From assembly GCA_009877105.1 (NCBI GenBank), contig WXFD01000035.1, positions 1 through 64,000 of the forward strand: a DNA stretch of 64,000 nucleotides. Direction: 5' to 3'. Positions 56,042 to 64,000 of this stretch are shown here, in pieces (the first letter of the stretch is position 1; every line of letters starts with the position of its first letter). Both the position numbers and the translations under genes were made by a program. The notes beneath the pieces are model-generated. The model had not been told where the DNA came from. It made no database searches and saw only the letters and a list, made by a program, of their open reading frames with translations. This stretch comes from Bacteroidales bacterium. Lineage in GTDB: Bacteria; Bacteroidota; Bacteroidia; Bacteroidales; VadinHA17.

Positions 56042-58258
56042 ATGGAATCGGGGAAGAAAAATGGAAGTTGGCAATGTTTGGATGTAAAAGTATTTGCTGC
56101 CACGGTAATTGCACTAATGCTGCCTTGTAAACCCGTCGGGGCACAGGAGGATCTGAATGTTGTGAGCAATAATTGGCTGGAATTCAGTGATGCAAGGAAT
56201 TCCCTTTATCATTACCTGTCAGAAAGGGCCTACGAGCTGCTCGAGGAACGTGCATCCCGCATTGCCGGGATCAGAACATTGGACCAGTGGCAGGAAAGGC
56301 AGAATTTTATCCGTACGAAATTGAATGAGCTCATTGGGCCATTTCCTGCCAAAACTGATTTAAATGCAAGGGTGACCAGGGTGATCGGGAAAACAGGCTA
56401 CAGGATTGAACATATTATATATGAATCACAGCCAGGATTTTATGTAACTTCATCACTTTTTATTCCTGCGGGGGTTTCAAAAGGAAAGAAAGCTCCGGCA
56501 ATTATTTATTGCAGCGGTCATACAGTCGAGGGTTATCGAAGTCCTGTATATATCCATGTTATTCAGAATCTTGTTAAAAAAGGATTTATTGTCTTTGCTT
56601 TTGATCCTGTCGGGCAGGGTGAAAGGCTGGAATATTATGATCCTTCCACCGGGAAATCTATGGTCGGAGGGCCTACAAAGGAGCATTCATACCCCGGGGC
56701 ACAGGCGTTCTTGACAGGCAGTTCGCAGGCTTTCCATATGATCTGGGATGGAATAAGGGCAGTTGACTACCTTCTCACAAGAAAGGAGGTTGATCCTTCA
56801 CGGATTGGGATTACTGGCCGTTCAGGAGGAGGGACCCAGTCAGCATATATTTCAGCTGTTGATGATCGTATTTACGCTGCAGCACCAGAAAACTACATTA
56901 CCAACTATAGCAGGCTTTTTCAGTCGATCGGCCCCCAGGATGCAGAACAGAATATCCCTAGACTGATTATAAGCGGATTGGATCATCCGGATTTTCTGAT
57001 TATCAGGGCTCCAAAACCGACTTTGCTGATAACAACCACCAGGGATATTTTCAGTATTCAGGGAGCGAGGGAGACGCGTAATGAAGTTTCCGCGATTTTT
57101 GAATCATATGGAGCAGGCGAAAGTTTTAACATGGTCGAGGATGACGCGCCGCATGAATCAACTGTAAAGAACAGAGAAGCAATGTACGCTTTTTTTCAGA
57201 AGTTTCTCAATAATCCCGGCAGCCCTGCCGATTTTGAAACGGAAGTTCTTACAGAGGAGGAACTGCGGGTCACTGCGGCAGGCCAGGTGTCTGAATCTTT
57301 TGCGGGTGAAACGGTTTATTCGCTTAATCTCAAGCGCTTATCCCGATTGACTGCGGAGCTAAATATCAGGAGAAAAGATCCGGGAAGCTTTTATCCGGAG
57401 GTTATCAGATCAGCTGAGCGCCTGTCAGGTTACATTAAACCGGAGAAGCCACTTGACCCTGTCTTTACCGGACGTATAAAAAAAGATGACTATTCGATTG
57501 AAAAATATTTTATTGAACTTAAGGAGGGGTATATTATTCCTTATCTCATCTTCAAACCTTCAGTACCTGGCAACAGGGTAATGTTATTCCTGGATCCGGA
57601 AGGAAAGAACCACGCTTTCGGTAATGACGGGAGCCTTGAAATGATTGTAAAGGAAGGAATTACTATTCTGGCTCCTGATCTGCTGGGTGTTGGAGAAATG
57701 GGATCGGGCGATTTCAAGGGGGATGCCGATTTTAACGGCGCCTCTCATAACCTTTGGTATGCATCAATCCTGACAGGGAGAAGCATATTGGGAATACATG
57801 CAGGAGATATTGCCAGGCTGGTCAGACTGATTCTGAAGGATAATCCGGAAGCTGAAATCATTGGTTTTGCCAGGGGAGCAATGTCCCCGGCACTTCTGCA
57901 TGCCGCAGCTTTCAACAATGAAATAAGAAGCATTATTCTCGAAGGGCCTTATTCATCTTTCCGGTCCATCGCAAACTGCCGGTTTTATCTTCCACTATTT
58001 ATTCTCAGTACAGTATCGGAAGCCCTGAAAGAATATGACCTCCCTGACCTGGCTGCTTCCCTGGCTCCCCGAAGGCTCATACTGATTGACCCGGTTGATG
58101 GAAACGGAAAAAGGGAACATCCGGGGGAAGTCAATCGGGATATTGATCTGATAAAGGCAGGATTTCAATATTATAAAGCTGATTCCCAGTTAACTGTTAT
58201 CTCCTCTGCAGATAATCCCTCAACCCTGCCTGACCTGCTTCGGGCTATGGATTTTTAA
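56042..58258 (+). CDS. Secreted two-domain alpha/beta hydrolase (acetylxylan/glucuronoyl-esterase-like)
   Basis: A 738-residue protein with a signal peptide (about residues 17-34, ending VGAQ). The N-terminal domain has an intact catalytic triad: nucleophile Ser261 in GITGRSGGGTQ, Asp335 in TTTRDIFSI and His371 in DDAPHES. It resembles prolyl-oligopeptidase-like and carbohydrate-esterase domains. The second half (about 400-738) repeats the fold (LAPDLLGVGEMGSGDF, IIGFARGAMSPALLHAAAFN) but has Arg in place of the nucleophile Ser, so it is probably a non-catalytic or regulatory copy. A carbohydrate ester is the likely substrate, inferred from context. Confidence 0.78.
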   Translation: MESGKKNGSWQCLDVKVFAATVIALMLPCKPVGAQEDLNVVSNNWLEFSDARNSLYHYLSERAYELLEERASRIAGIRTLDQWQERQNFIRTKLNELIGPFPAKTDLNARVTRVIGKTGYRIEHIIYESQPGFYVTSSLFIPAGVSKGKKAPAIIYCSGHTVEGYRSPVYIHVIQNLVKKGFIVFAFDPVGQGERLEYYDPSTGKSMVGGPTKEHSYPGAQAFLTGSSQAFHMIWDGIRAVDYLLTRKEVDPSRIGITGRSGGGTQSAYISAVDDRIYAAAPENYITNYSRLFQSIGPQDAEQNIPRLIISGLDHPDFLIIRAPKPTLLITTTRDIFSIQGARETRNEVSAIFESYGAGESFNMVEDDAPHESTVKNREAMYAFFQKFLNNPGSPADFETEVLTEEELRVTAAGQVSESFAGETVYSLNLKRLSRLTAELNIRRKDPGSFYPEVIRSAERLSGYIKPEKPLDPVFTGRIKKDDYSIEKYFIELKEGYIIPYLIFKPSVPGNRVMLFLDPEGKNHAFGNDGSLEMIVKEGITILAPDLLGVGEMGSGDFKGDADFNGASHNLWYASILTGRSILGIHAGDIARLVRLILKDNPEAEIIGFARGAMSPALLHAAAFNNEIRSIILEGPYSSFRSIANCRFYLPLFILSTVSEALKEYDLPDLAASLAPRRLILIDPVDGNGKREHPGEVNRDIDLIKAGFQYYKADSQLTVISSADNPSTLPDLLRAMDF

Positions 58259-58564
58259 TTGTTGCATACTTCCCGTTTATGTACGATTTCGTCTAATTGG
58301 TCAAATTAAATAGCCGGATAAGTGGATTATTAGTTAAATTAGCATAAAGTTTGGATTTAATTCGGCATAACCTTTGTTTATGATTGGTGTCTGAAGTCAG
58401 TGTTATCCATATGTTAAATCAGATATTAAAAATACAACTTACCAGGATCATTATTTGTTAACTATAGGGGATGCTGACCTTTTACCCTTTAATGTTCAAC
58501 AAAAACCATTTAAGTAAAAGCACAAAATTTTCTGCAGATTGAAACAGGAAAAACATCAAGCCTA
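58259..58564 (+). other. 306-bp gap before a surface adhesin
   Basis: AT-rich sequence between the esterase and the first repeat-rich surface protein. I see no gene, no convincing terminator and no full promoter match; the adhesin's promoter must be in here. Confidence 0.5.
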
Positions 58565-61500
58565 ATGAAAAGAATATTATTTTTAATCATACTTGTCTCT
58601 TTGTCAGCTGAGACCATTAAGTCTCAATGTATTGCACTGAGTTCCGGGCCAGGAACAGATAATCAGACGGTATGCATCAATACCTCCATTGCAGCAATAG
58701 TTTATCGAGTTATTCCCGGGGTAACAGGTGTAACCCCAACTAATCTCCCCCCCGGGGTGACAGGTTTATTTAATCCAACTGCGCTGACATATACAATAAC
58801 AGGTACACCTGCGACAGCAGGTGACTATACTTATAATTTACAAACCTTAGGAGGCTGTATAGGCGTGATAAGCGGATCAATAAGAATATTGCCTGACCAG
58901 GTTATAACTTTAACCTCACCGCCAACTCCTACACCTCAGGCCGTATGCGTTAACACACCGATTACCAGTATTATCTATTCTGTTTCCGGAAGTGCAACCG
59001 GTGCAACGGTTACCGGCCTGCCTGCAGGAGTCACGGGATCATACAACGCGGGAGTTTTTACCATTAGCGGAACGCCAACCGTTTCCGGGGTGTTTAATTA
59101 TACGGTAACAACCACAGGTAATTGTAAGCCTGCCACTGCAACAGGCACGATAACGGTTAACCCCCTGCCTGCCGTCACAGCTGCAAACAACGGACCGGTT
59201 TGCGTGGGCGACAGGCTTATGCTTACGGGAGGCCCTTCGGGATCGCAATACGGTTATTCCTGGAGCGGTCCGTCAGGCTTTTCTTCCACACAGCAAAGCC
59301 CCCTGGTGTCAAATAGTGCAACACTCGCCATGGCAGGAGAATATACTTTAACTGTTACCAATAACACTACCACCTGTAATAGTTCAGCCTCAACCATAGT
59401 TGTCGTGAATGCAGCTCCTGTGCCGGTGGCTTCAAGCAACAGTCCCGTCTGTGTCGGGTCCCCTATAAACCTTAGCGGGGGTCCATCAGGTTATACTTAT
59501 TCTTGGTCAGGTCCTGCAGGTTTTTCTTCCAATCAGCAAAATCCTGTCATACCGTCTGCATCCGCGGCAATGGGCGGTACCTATACTCTTACCGTCTCAT
59601 CCGGAAGCTGCGCGGCGTCGACAACAACTACTGTAATAGTCAATGCCTTACCAGCTGCTACTGCTACTAGTAACAGTCCTGTTTGCGCAGGAACAACCCT
59701 AACTCTTACCGGCGGGCCTTCCGGTTCGCGATACAGCTATTCCTGGACCGGTCCGCAGGGATGGAGTTCAAATGTGATGAGTCCGATAGTTTCAACAAGT
59801 GCAACCTCCCAGATGGCAGGAACATATACTCTTATCGTGACCGATAACAATACCGGTTGCCGTGGGACAGCATCCGTTTCGGTAACGGTTAATCCTCAGC
59901 CAGTGGCAACTGCATCAAATAACGGACCCGTCTGCATTGGCTCGCCTTTGAATCTTGCAGGAGGACCGGCAGGAATGATCACTTACAGCTGGACTGGACC
60001 GGGCGGATATTCATCAAACCTTCAGAACCCTGTAGTTTCAAGTTCTGCAACAGCGGCTATGGCAGGGACATATACCCTGACCGTTACGAACAGCAACGGA
60101 TGTCTTGGTACAGCGACAACAACCGTGACAGTAAACACCCCGCCGGTGGCTGTTGCGTCAAATAACGGACCTGTTTGCAGCGGTGCACCCCTTATACTTA
60201 ACGGAGCGCCCGCAGGAATGGCTTCCTATCGGTGGACAGGTCCGGGAGGATTTTCCTCAAATCTGCAGAGTCCCATTGTATCAAATGCAGCGACAGTTTC
60301 AATGGCAGGCACATATACACTTACGGTGACCAATGCCGCTAATTGCAGCAGCACAGTCAATACAACAGTTGTTGTTAATCCGGCACCTGAGGTTGTAGCA
60401 ACGAATAACGGACCACTCTGCGCGGGCTCCGCCCTGACATTAACGGGAGGCCCTGCAGGTATGGCTTCATATTCGTGGACGGGACCGAATAATTTCACGT
60501 CGAATACAATGAGCCCCGTTGTATCTCCAGCCGCTACCACTGAGATGGCCGGGACCTATACGCTTACCGCTACAAGTACCAATGGCTGCAGTGGTGTTGC
60601 CACAACAAATGTTTTAATTCATGCTATTCCCGTAGCCAATGCAGGAACCGGCGGAACCTCATGCAGCAGAAGTTTTGTTCTTACTGCGGTGCCAAGCGTG
60701 GGGACCGGAACCTGGGCCATGGTAACCGGACCCGGGACGGCATCATTTGTTCCAAATGCAAATACCCCCGGAGCAACAGTTAACATTACTGAATACGGGA
60801 CATATACCTTCCGTTGGACAGAGACAAACGGTCCTTGCAGCAGCAGCGATGTTGTGACGGTTAACTTTTATCAGCAACCGGTTGCAAATGCGGGAGCGGA
60901 TGGGAATGCATGCGATCTTAATTTCACATTAAGCGCGGTGCCAACTACTGGAACGGGTACATGGACAATGACAAGCGGAACCGGTACAGCAACGTTCACG
61001 CCAAACGAAAACAGCCCAAATGCCACAGTGACTGTTTCAACTTACGGGACCAAAGTATTCACATGGACGGAAGTGAATGGCACATGCACGAGCAGCGCAA
61101 CGGTAACAGTGAATTTCTACCAGCAGCCTGTAGCTCGTGCCGGCACCGGAGGGAATAATTGCGGAAATACATTTTCACTAAATGCTGTACCAAGTGCCGG
61201 AACAGGAACCTGGTCAAGGGTTAGCGGACCGGGAAGCGTCACTTTTTCTCCAAATGCCCAGACCCCTAACGCAAAAGCGATTATCTCAGCTTATGGAACA
61301 TATGTTTTAAGATGGACTGAGACCAATGGTACCTGTTCAAGTTTCGAGAATATAACTGTAACATATATCCGGCAGCCATCGGCAAATGCAGGGAATGGCG
61401 GCAGTGTATGTGACTTGTCTTTTGTACTTGGCGCAACTGCCGCGACAGGAGGAGTATGGTCGCTTGTGAACGGACCCGGAACTGCTACATTCTCTCCCAA

Positions 61501-62359
61501 TGCCGGTACGGCAAATGCCAGGGTGACAGTTTCCCAGTATGGGGCATATGATTTTGCCTGGACGATTTCAAGCAGTGTATGTACTTCATCTGATATTGTG
61601 AGGGTTACTTTCAATGCCCTTCCTGAAGTTAAAGCAGGTCCGGATCTCGCAGTATGCGAAGGAGGCAGCATACAGCTGAACGCTGTAGGATCGGGAAGCT
61701 TTCTCTGGTCACCCGCCAACCTGTTGAATAATCCTCGGATATCCAATCCGGTCGCTACGCCTGCAACCACTACAAGGTTCATTGTCAATCTTACGGATCA
61801 GAACGGTTGCAGAAACTCCGATACTGTTAATGTAGAAGTAAGACCACAGCCTGTCGCAGATGCTGGACCTGATCAGGTTCTTGATTATATGTTCGAGACA
61901 ACAATGCAGGCATCCGTGCCGGGATTGAACGAAACCGGTGAATGGACACTGCTGTCAGGCAGGGGACAGTTATCTGATATTAATGACCCTGAAGCGAAAA
62001 TAACCAAAATGGATATCGGAAAGAGCATATGGATATGGACCGTTTCAAACGGCGTCTGTCCTGTTGCTTCAGACACGGTTTACATTGAAATAAGAGATCT
62101 GCTCATACCAACATTGATAACGCCGAATCAGGATGGGAAAAATGATCTGTTCGTAATAAAGGGAATTGAAACCCTTGGAAGAACATCGCTTACTGTTTTC
62201 AACAGGTGGGGAGCCAGGGTCTTTGAAAGCAAAGATTATGACAATACATGGAACGGGGTTGATGACAATGAGAATCAGCTCCCGAATGACACATACTTTT
62301 TCGTTTTAAAACCTGAGAAAAGCAGGGCCCTGAGTGGTTATATCGTGATAAGACGCTGA
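58565..62359 (+). CDS. Large repeat-rich secreted surface protein with T9SS type-B sorting domain
   Basis: A 1264-residue protein with a signal peptide (residues 1-21, ending IKSQ). The N-terminal part holds two putative He_PIG-like/Ig modules (GLPAGVTG...TISGTPTVSG). Six tandem Ig-like modules of about 80 residues follow (each beginning NNGPVC or SNSPVC and containing YSWSGPSGFSS and MAGTYTLTV), then four modules of a second type (NAGTGG...GTGTW...GPGTASF...YGTYTFRWTE) and two further variant modules. The C-terminus (LITPNQDGKNDLFVIKGI ... FNRWGARVFESKDYDNTW ... NDTYFFVLKP) is the CHU_C/gliding-motility type-B sorting signal of type IX secretion. A role in surface adhesion is inferred. Confidence 0.9.
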   Translation: MKRILFLIILVSLSAETIKSQCIALSSGPGTDNQTVCINTSIAAIVYRVIPGVTGVTPTNLPPGVTGLFNPTALTYTITGTPATAGDYTYNLQTLGGCIGVISGSIRILPDQVITLTSPPTPTPQAVCVNTPITSIIYSVSGSATGATVTGLPAGVTGSYNAGVFTISGTPTVSGVFNYTVTTTGNCKPATATGTITVNPLPAVTAANNGPVCVGDRLMLTGGPSGSQYGYSWSGPSGFSSTQQSPLVSNSATLAMAGEYTLTVTNNTTTCNSSASTIVVVNAAPVPVASSNSPVCVGSPINLSGGPSGYTYSWSGPAGFSSNQQNPVIPSASAAMGGTYTLTVSSGSCAASTTTTVIVNALPAATATSNSPVCAGTTLTLTGGPSGSRYSYSWTGPQGWSSNVMSPIVSTSATSQMAGTYTLIVTDNNTGCRGTASVSVTVNPQPVATASNNGPVCIGSPLNLAGGPAGMITYSWTGPGGYSSNLQNPVVSSSATAAMAGTYTLTVTNSNGCLGTATTTVTVNTPPVAVASNNGPVCSGAPLILNGAPAGMASYRWTGPGGFSSNLQSPIVSNAATVSMAGTYTLTVTNAANCSSTVNTTVVVNPAPEVVATNNGPLCAGSALTLTGGPAGMASYSWTGPNNFTSNTMSPVVSPAATTEMAGTYTLTATSTNGCSGVATTNVLIHAIPVANAGTGGTSCSRSFVLTAVPSVGTGTWAMVTGPGTASFVPNANTPGATVNITEYGTYTFRWTETNGPCSSSDVVTVNFYQQPVANAGADGNACDLNFTLSAVPTTGTGTWTMTSGTGTATFTPNENSPNATVTVSTYGTKVFTWTEVNGTCTSSATVTVNFYQQPVARAGTGGNNCGNTFSLNAVPSAGTGTWSRVSGPGSVTFSPNAQTPNAKAIISAYGTYVLRWTETNGTCSSFENITVTYIRQPSANAGNGGSVCDLSFVLGATAATGGVWSLVNGPGTATFSPNAGTANARVTVSQYGAYDFAWTISSSVCTSSDIVRVTFNALPEVKAGPDLAVCEGGSIQLNAVGSGSFLWSPANLLNNPRISNPVATPATTTRFIVNLTDQNGCRNSDTVNVEVRPQPVADAGPDQVLDYMFETTMQASVPGLNETGEWTLLSGRGQLSDINDPEAKITKMDIGKSIWIWTVSNGVCPVASDTVYIEIRDLLIPTLITPNQDGKNDLFVIKGIETLGRTSLTVFNRWGARVFESKDYDNTWNGVDDNENQLPNDTYFFVLKPEKSRALSGYIVIRR

Positions 62360-62370
62360 AAACAAGGATA

Positions 62371-64000
62371 TTGAGAAAGTTTTTTAAAATATCAGTTACC
62401 GGAGTTATCGTTCTGCTGCTGATGACTGACATTAATGCCCAGCCCCGGTGGGTAACGGGAACACCCTCCGTAACTTCCACGGGGTATTTAAGCATTAACC
62501 TCAATTATGGCATTAATGTGGAAGGTACTATATATATAATAGTGTTCAATTCTGATAATACCTCACTCCTTTCCTCATCTTATGTAAGAAATCAGGCTAT
62601 CTTCAGAACAAATCGTGAAATTATTAAAACTGCAATTCTTCAGGTAAACAGAAATAATGTGAACAGAATTCTTGAGACCGTGCTTGATGTGATTGATCCT
62701 GATCATGTTCATACCATTTACATTGTTGCAGTGAACAAAAGGAATGTGCTGCAGCCTGCTCCGGTGAGACTGACCGCAAGGACCCAGCCCTGTCCCGAAA
62801 CCAATGCCGGGAATGGAGGAGATGCATGCGGACTGACTTTTACACTAGGCGCTGTAAGAGTATTTGATACAGGCATCTGGACAAGAGTTTCGGGTCCCGG
62901 CAATTCATTCTTTTCACCCGCTGCAAGTAATCCCGCAGCTACCGTAACGGTTTCCGCATACGGAACATATGTTTTCCGCTGGACGGAGACACGCGGTGCC
63001 TGCACATCACACGGCGACATAACTGTTAATTTTTATAGGCCACCTACTGTAGCAGCAGTTTCAAGGGGAAGAACCTGCGGAAGAGTTTATGAACTGTCGA
63101 TAGCTGAACCTGCTTACGGAACCGGCACGTGGACAATGACAGAGGGTTCAGGAACAGCTTCTTTCTATCCGGATGCAAACAGCAGCAAGGTAACAGTTAC
63201 CGTTACAGAATATGGTCCGAAGGTCTTTACCTGGACAGTTGTCAATGGGCCCTGCACGGCAGTTTCAAACGTTCCTGTCATCTTCCTTGAGCAACCCGAA
63301 CCCAATCCCGGTACCGGCGGAAATATTTGCGGGCTGGAAATTAATCTGGGAGCCGTCCCTGGTCATGGATCTGGCTCGTGGTCCAGGGTCAGCGGCCCCG
63401 GGCAGGTCACCTTCAATCCGGGTCCGAATGTCCCCAACCCCCGTGCCATTGTCTCAGCTTATGGTACCTATGTGTTCAGGTGGACCGAAACAAACGGTGA
63501 ATGTACAGGCAGTGCAGAAATCAGTGTTACATTTTATGAACAGGTTTCTGCCAATGCAGGGAACGGAGGCAACGTATGTGGCAGGAATTTTAACCTGAAT
63601 GCTGTTCCGGGAACAGGTGCTGGTTCATGGTCAAAGGTTACCGGTCCCGGAAATGCAACTTTCTATCCTGATGCCAGTCATCCCAATGCCAGGGTTACGG
63701 TGACCCAGTTCGGAGATTATGATTTTGCGTGGACAGAAATCAGTAATATATGCTCCTCAGATGATATTATAAGGGTGATTTTTCATGCTCCCCCGGCAGT
63801 CAGCGCAGGCGATGACATTGTCATATGCAGGGGAAGCAGCACTCAGCTGACGGCTAACGGAAGCGGTTCGTTTCAATGGTCTCCCGCCAGGTACCTGGAT
63901 AATCCCGAAATTTACAACCCGGTTGCAACTCCTGTATCTTCAATGATTTATACGGTAACTCTTACCGATAACTGGGGATGCAGCAACAGTGACCAGGTAA
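62371..64000 (+). CDS. Repeat-rich secreted surface protein (partial, runs off the window)
   Basis: The frame is open from 62371 to the window edge (543 codons), starting at a TTG followed by a signal-peptide-like segment (RKFFKISVTGVIVLLLM ... INAQ). It starts 12 bp after the preceding stop and has the same second-type modules (NAGNGGDACG...LGAV...YGTYVFRWTE) as that protein, at least four copies, then the AGDDIVICRGSSTQLTA type. It is a paralogous neighbour and probably also type-IX secreted, although its C-terminus is not in the window. No ATG was found at the true start, so TTG initiation is inferred. Confidence 0.78.
   Translation, partial: MRKFFKISVTGVIVLLLMTDINAQPRWVTGTPSVTSTGYLSINLNYGINVEGTIYIIVFNSDNTSLLSSSYVRNQAIFRTNREIIKTAILQVNRNNVNRILETVLDVIDPDHVHTIYIVAVNKRNVLQPAPVRLTARTQPCPETNAGNGGDACGLTFTLGAVRVFDTGIWTRVSGPGNSFFSPAASNPAATVTVSAYGTYVFRWTETRGACTSHGDITVNFYRPPTVAAVSRGRTCGRVYELSIAEPAYGTGTWTMTEGSGTASFYPDANSSKVTVTVTEYGPKVFTWTVVNGPCTAVSNVPVIFLEQPEPNPGTGGNICGLEINLGAVPGHGSGSWSRVSGPGQVTFNPGPNVPNPRAIVSAYGTYVFRWTETNGECTGSAEISVTFYEQVSANAGNGGNVCGRNFNLNAVPGTGAGSWSKVTGPGNATFYPDASHPNARVTVTQFGDYDFAWTEISNICSSDDIIRVIFHAPPAVSAGDDIVICRGSSTQLTANGSGSFQWSPARYLDNPEIYNPVATPVSSMIYTVTLTDNWGCSNSDQV

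Noticed and set aside
59160..61600. Tandem DNA repeats resembling a CRISPR or minisatellite array
   Set aside because: The periodicity is that of protein modules in one long reading frame; there are no short direct repeats with spacers.

Overview
The window looks like chromosome from a member of the Bacteroidota, probably an uncultured or little-studied Bacteroidales. The evidence is a TonB-dependent receptor with an N-terminal carboxypeptidase-regulatory-like domain, a FadL/OmpP1 porin, many lipoproteins and twin-arginine-tagged sugar enzymes, and a type-B type IX secretion (CHU_C-like) C-terminus. Promoters match the Bacteroidota pattern (T)TTG-N18/19-TAnnTTTG, and the amino-acid gene order (ilvD-ilvB-ilvN-ilvC-leuA-leuC-leuD-cimA-leuB) is one I recall from Bacteroides. 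I saw no rRNA, tRNA, CRISPR array, phage or intact insertion sequence.

Layout. Positions 1-17.6 kb hold carbohydrate and envelope genes: a GH18 chitinase (cut by the window edge), a FadL porin, a GH106-like glycosidase lipoprotein, an arabinose-isomerase-like protein, a TonB receptor with a small lipoprotein, a GH5 glycosidase, a URO-D-like protein, a DUF5009 acyltransferase-like membrane protein, a DegT aminotransferase, a Gfo/Idh/MocA oxidoreductase and a NIPSNAP lipoprotein. Positions 17.7-45.8 kb form an amino-acid biosynthesis island, all on the minus strand: trpB2; pheA-aminotransferase-tyrA-aroF/CM-aroA; hisG-D-C-B-(hisH remnant)-A-F-IE; ilvD-B-N-C-leuA-C-D-cimA-leuB; asnA. Positions 46-58.3 kb are mostly plus strand: a cytosolic sugar module (D-lyxose isomerase, PfkB kinase, mannitol-1-phosphate dehydrogenase-like), then an exported module (two TIM-barrel isomerase/epimerase-like proteins, two secreted Gfo/Idh/MocA oxidoreductases, a DUF6807 lipoprotein, a two-domain esterase). 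Positions 58.5-64 kb hold two adjacent repeat-rich surface proteins; the first ends in a T9SS type-B sorting domain and the second runs off the window.

Main discoveries. (1) Each of the four amino-acid transcription units is preceded by a complete leader-peptide attenuator: promoter, 19-21-residue leader peptide rich in the cognate codon, antiterminator-capable sequence and intrinsic terminator. These are HHH for his; eight Phe and four Tyr codons for phe/tyr; WSW for trpB2; and a run of Ile/Val/Leu codons for ilv-leu. (2) hisH is reduced to a 52-codon degenerate N-terminal stub between hisB and hisA. It keeps an ATGA overlap with hisB but lacks the whole glutaminase core, so HisF has no local partner. 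(3) A family of about 97-bp structured repeats lies between genes, always in the same orientation relative to transcription; two copies supply the stop codons of hisA and leuD. (4) A citramalate-synthase-type paralogue in the leu operon, with no threonine deaminase in the window, suggests threonine-independent isoleucine synthesis.
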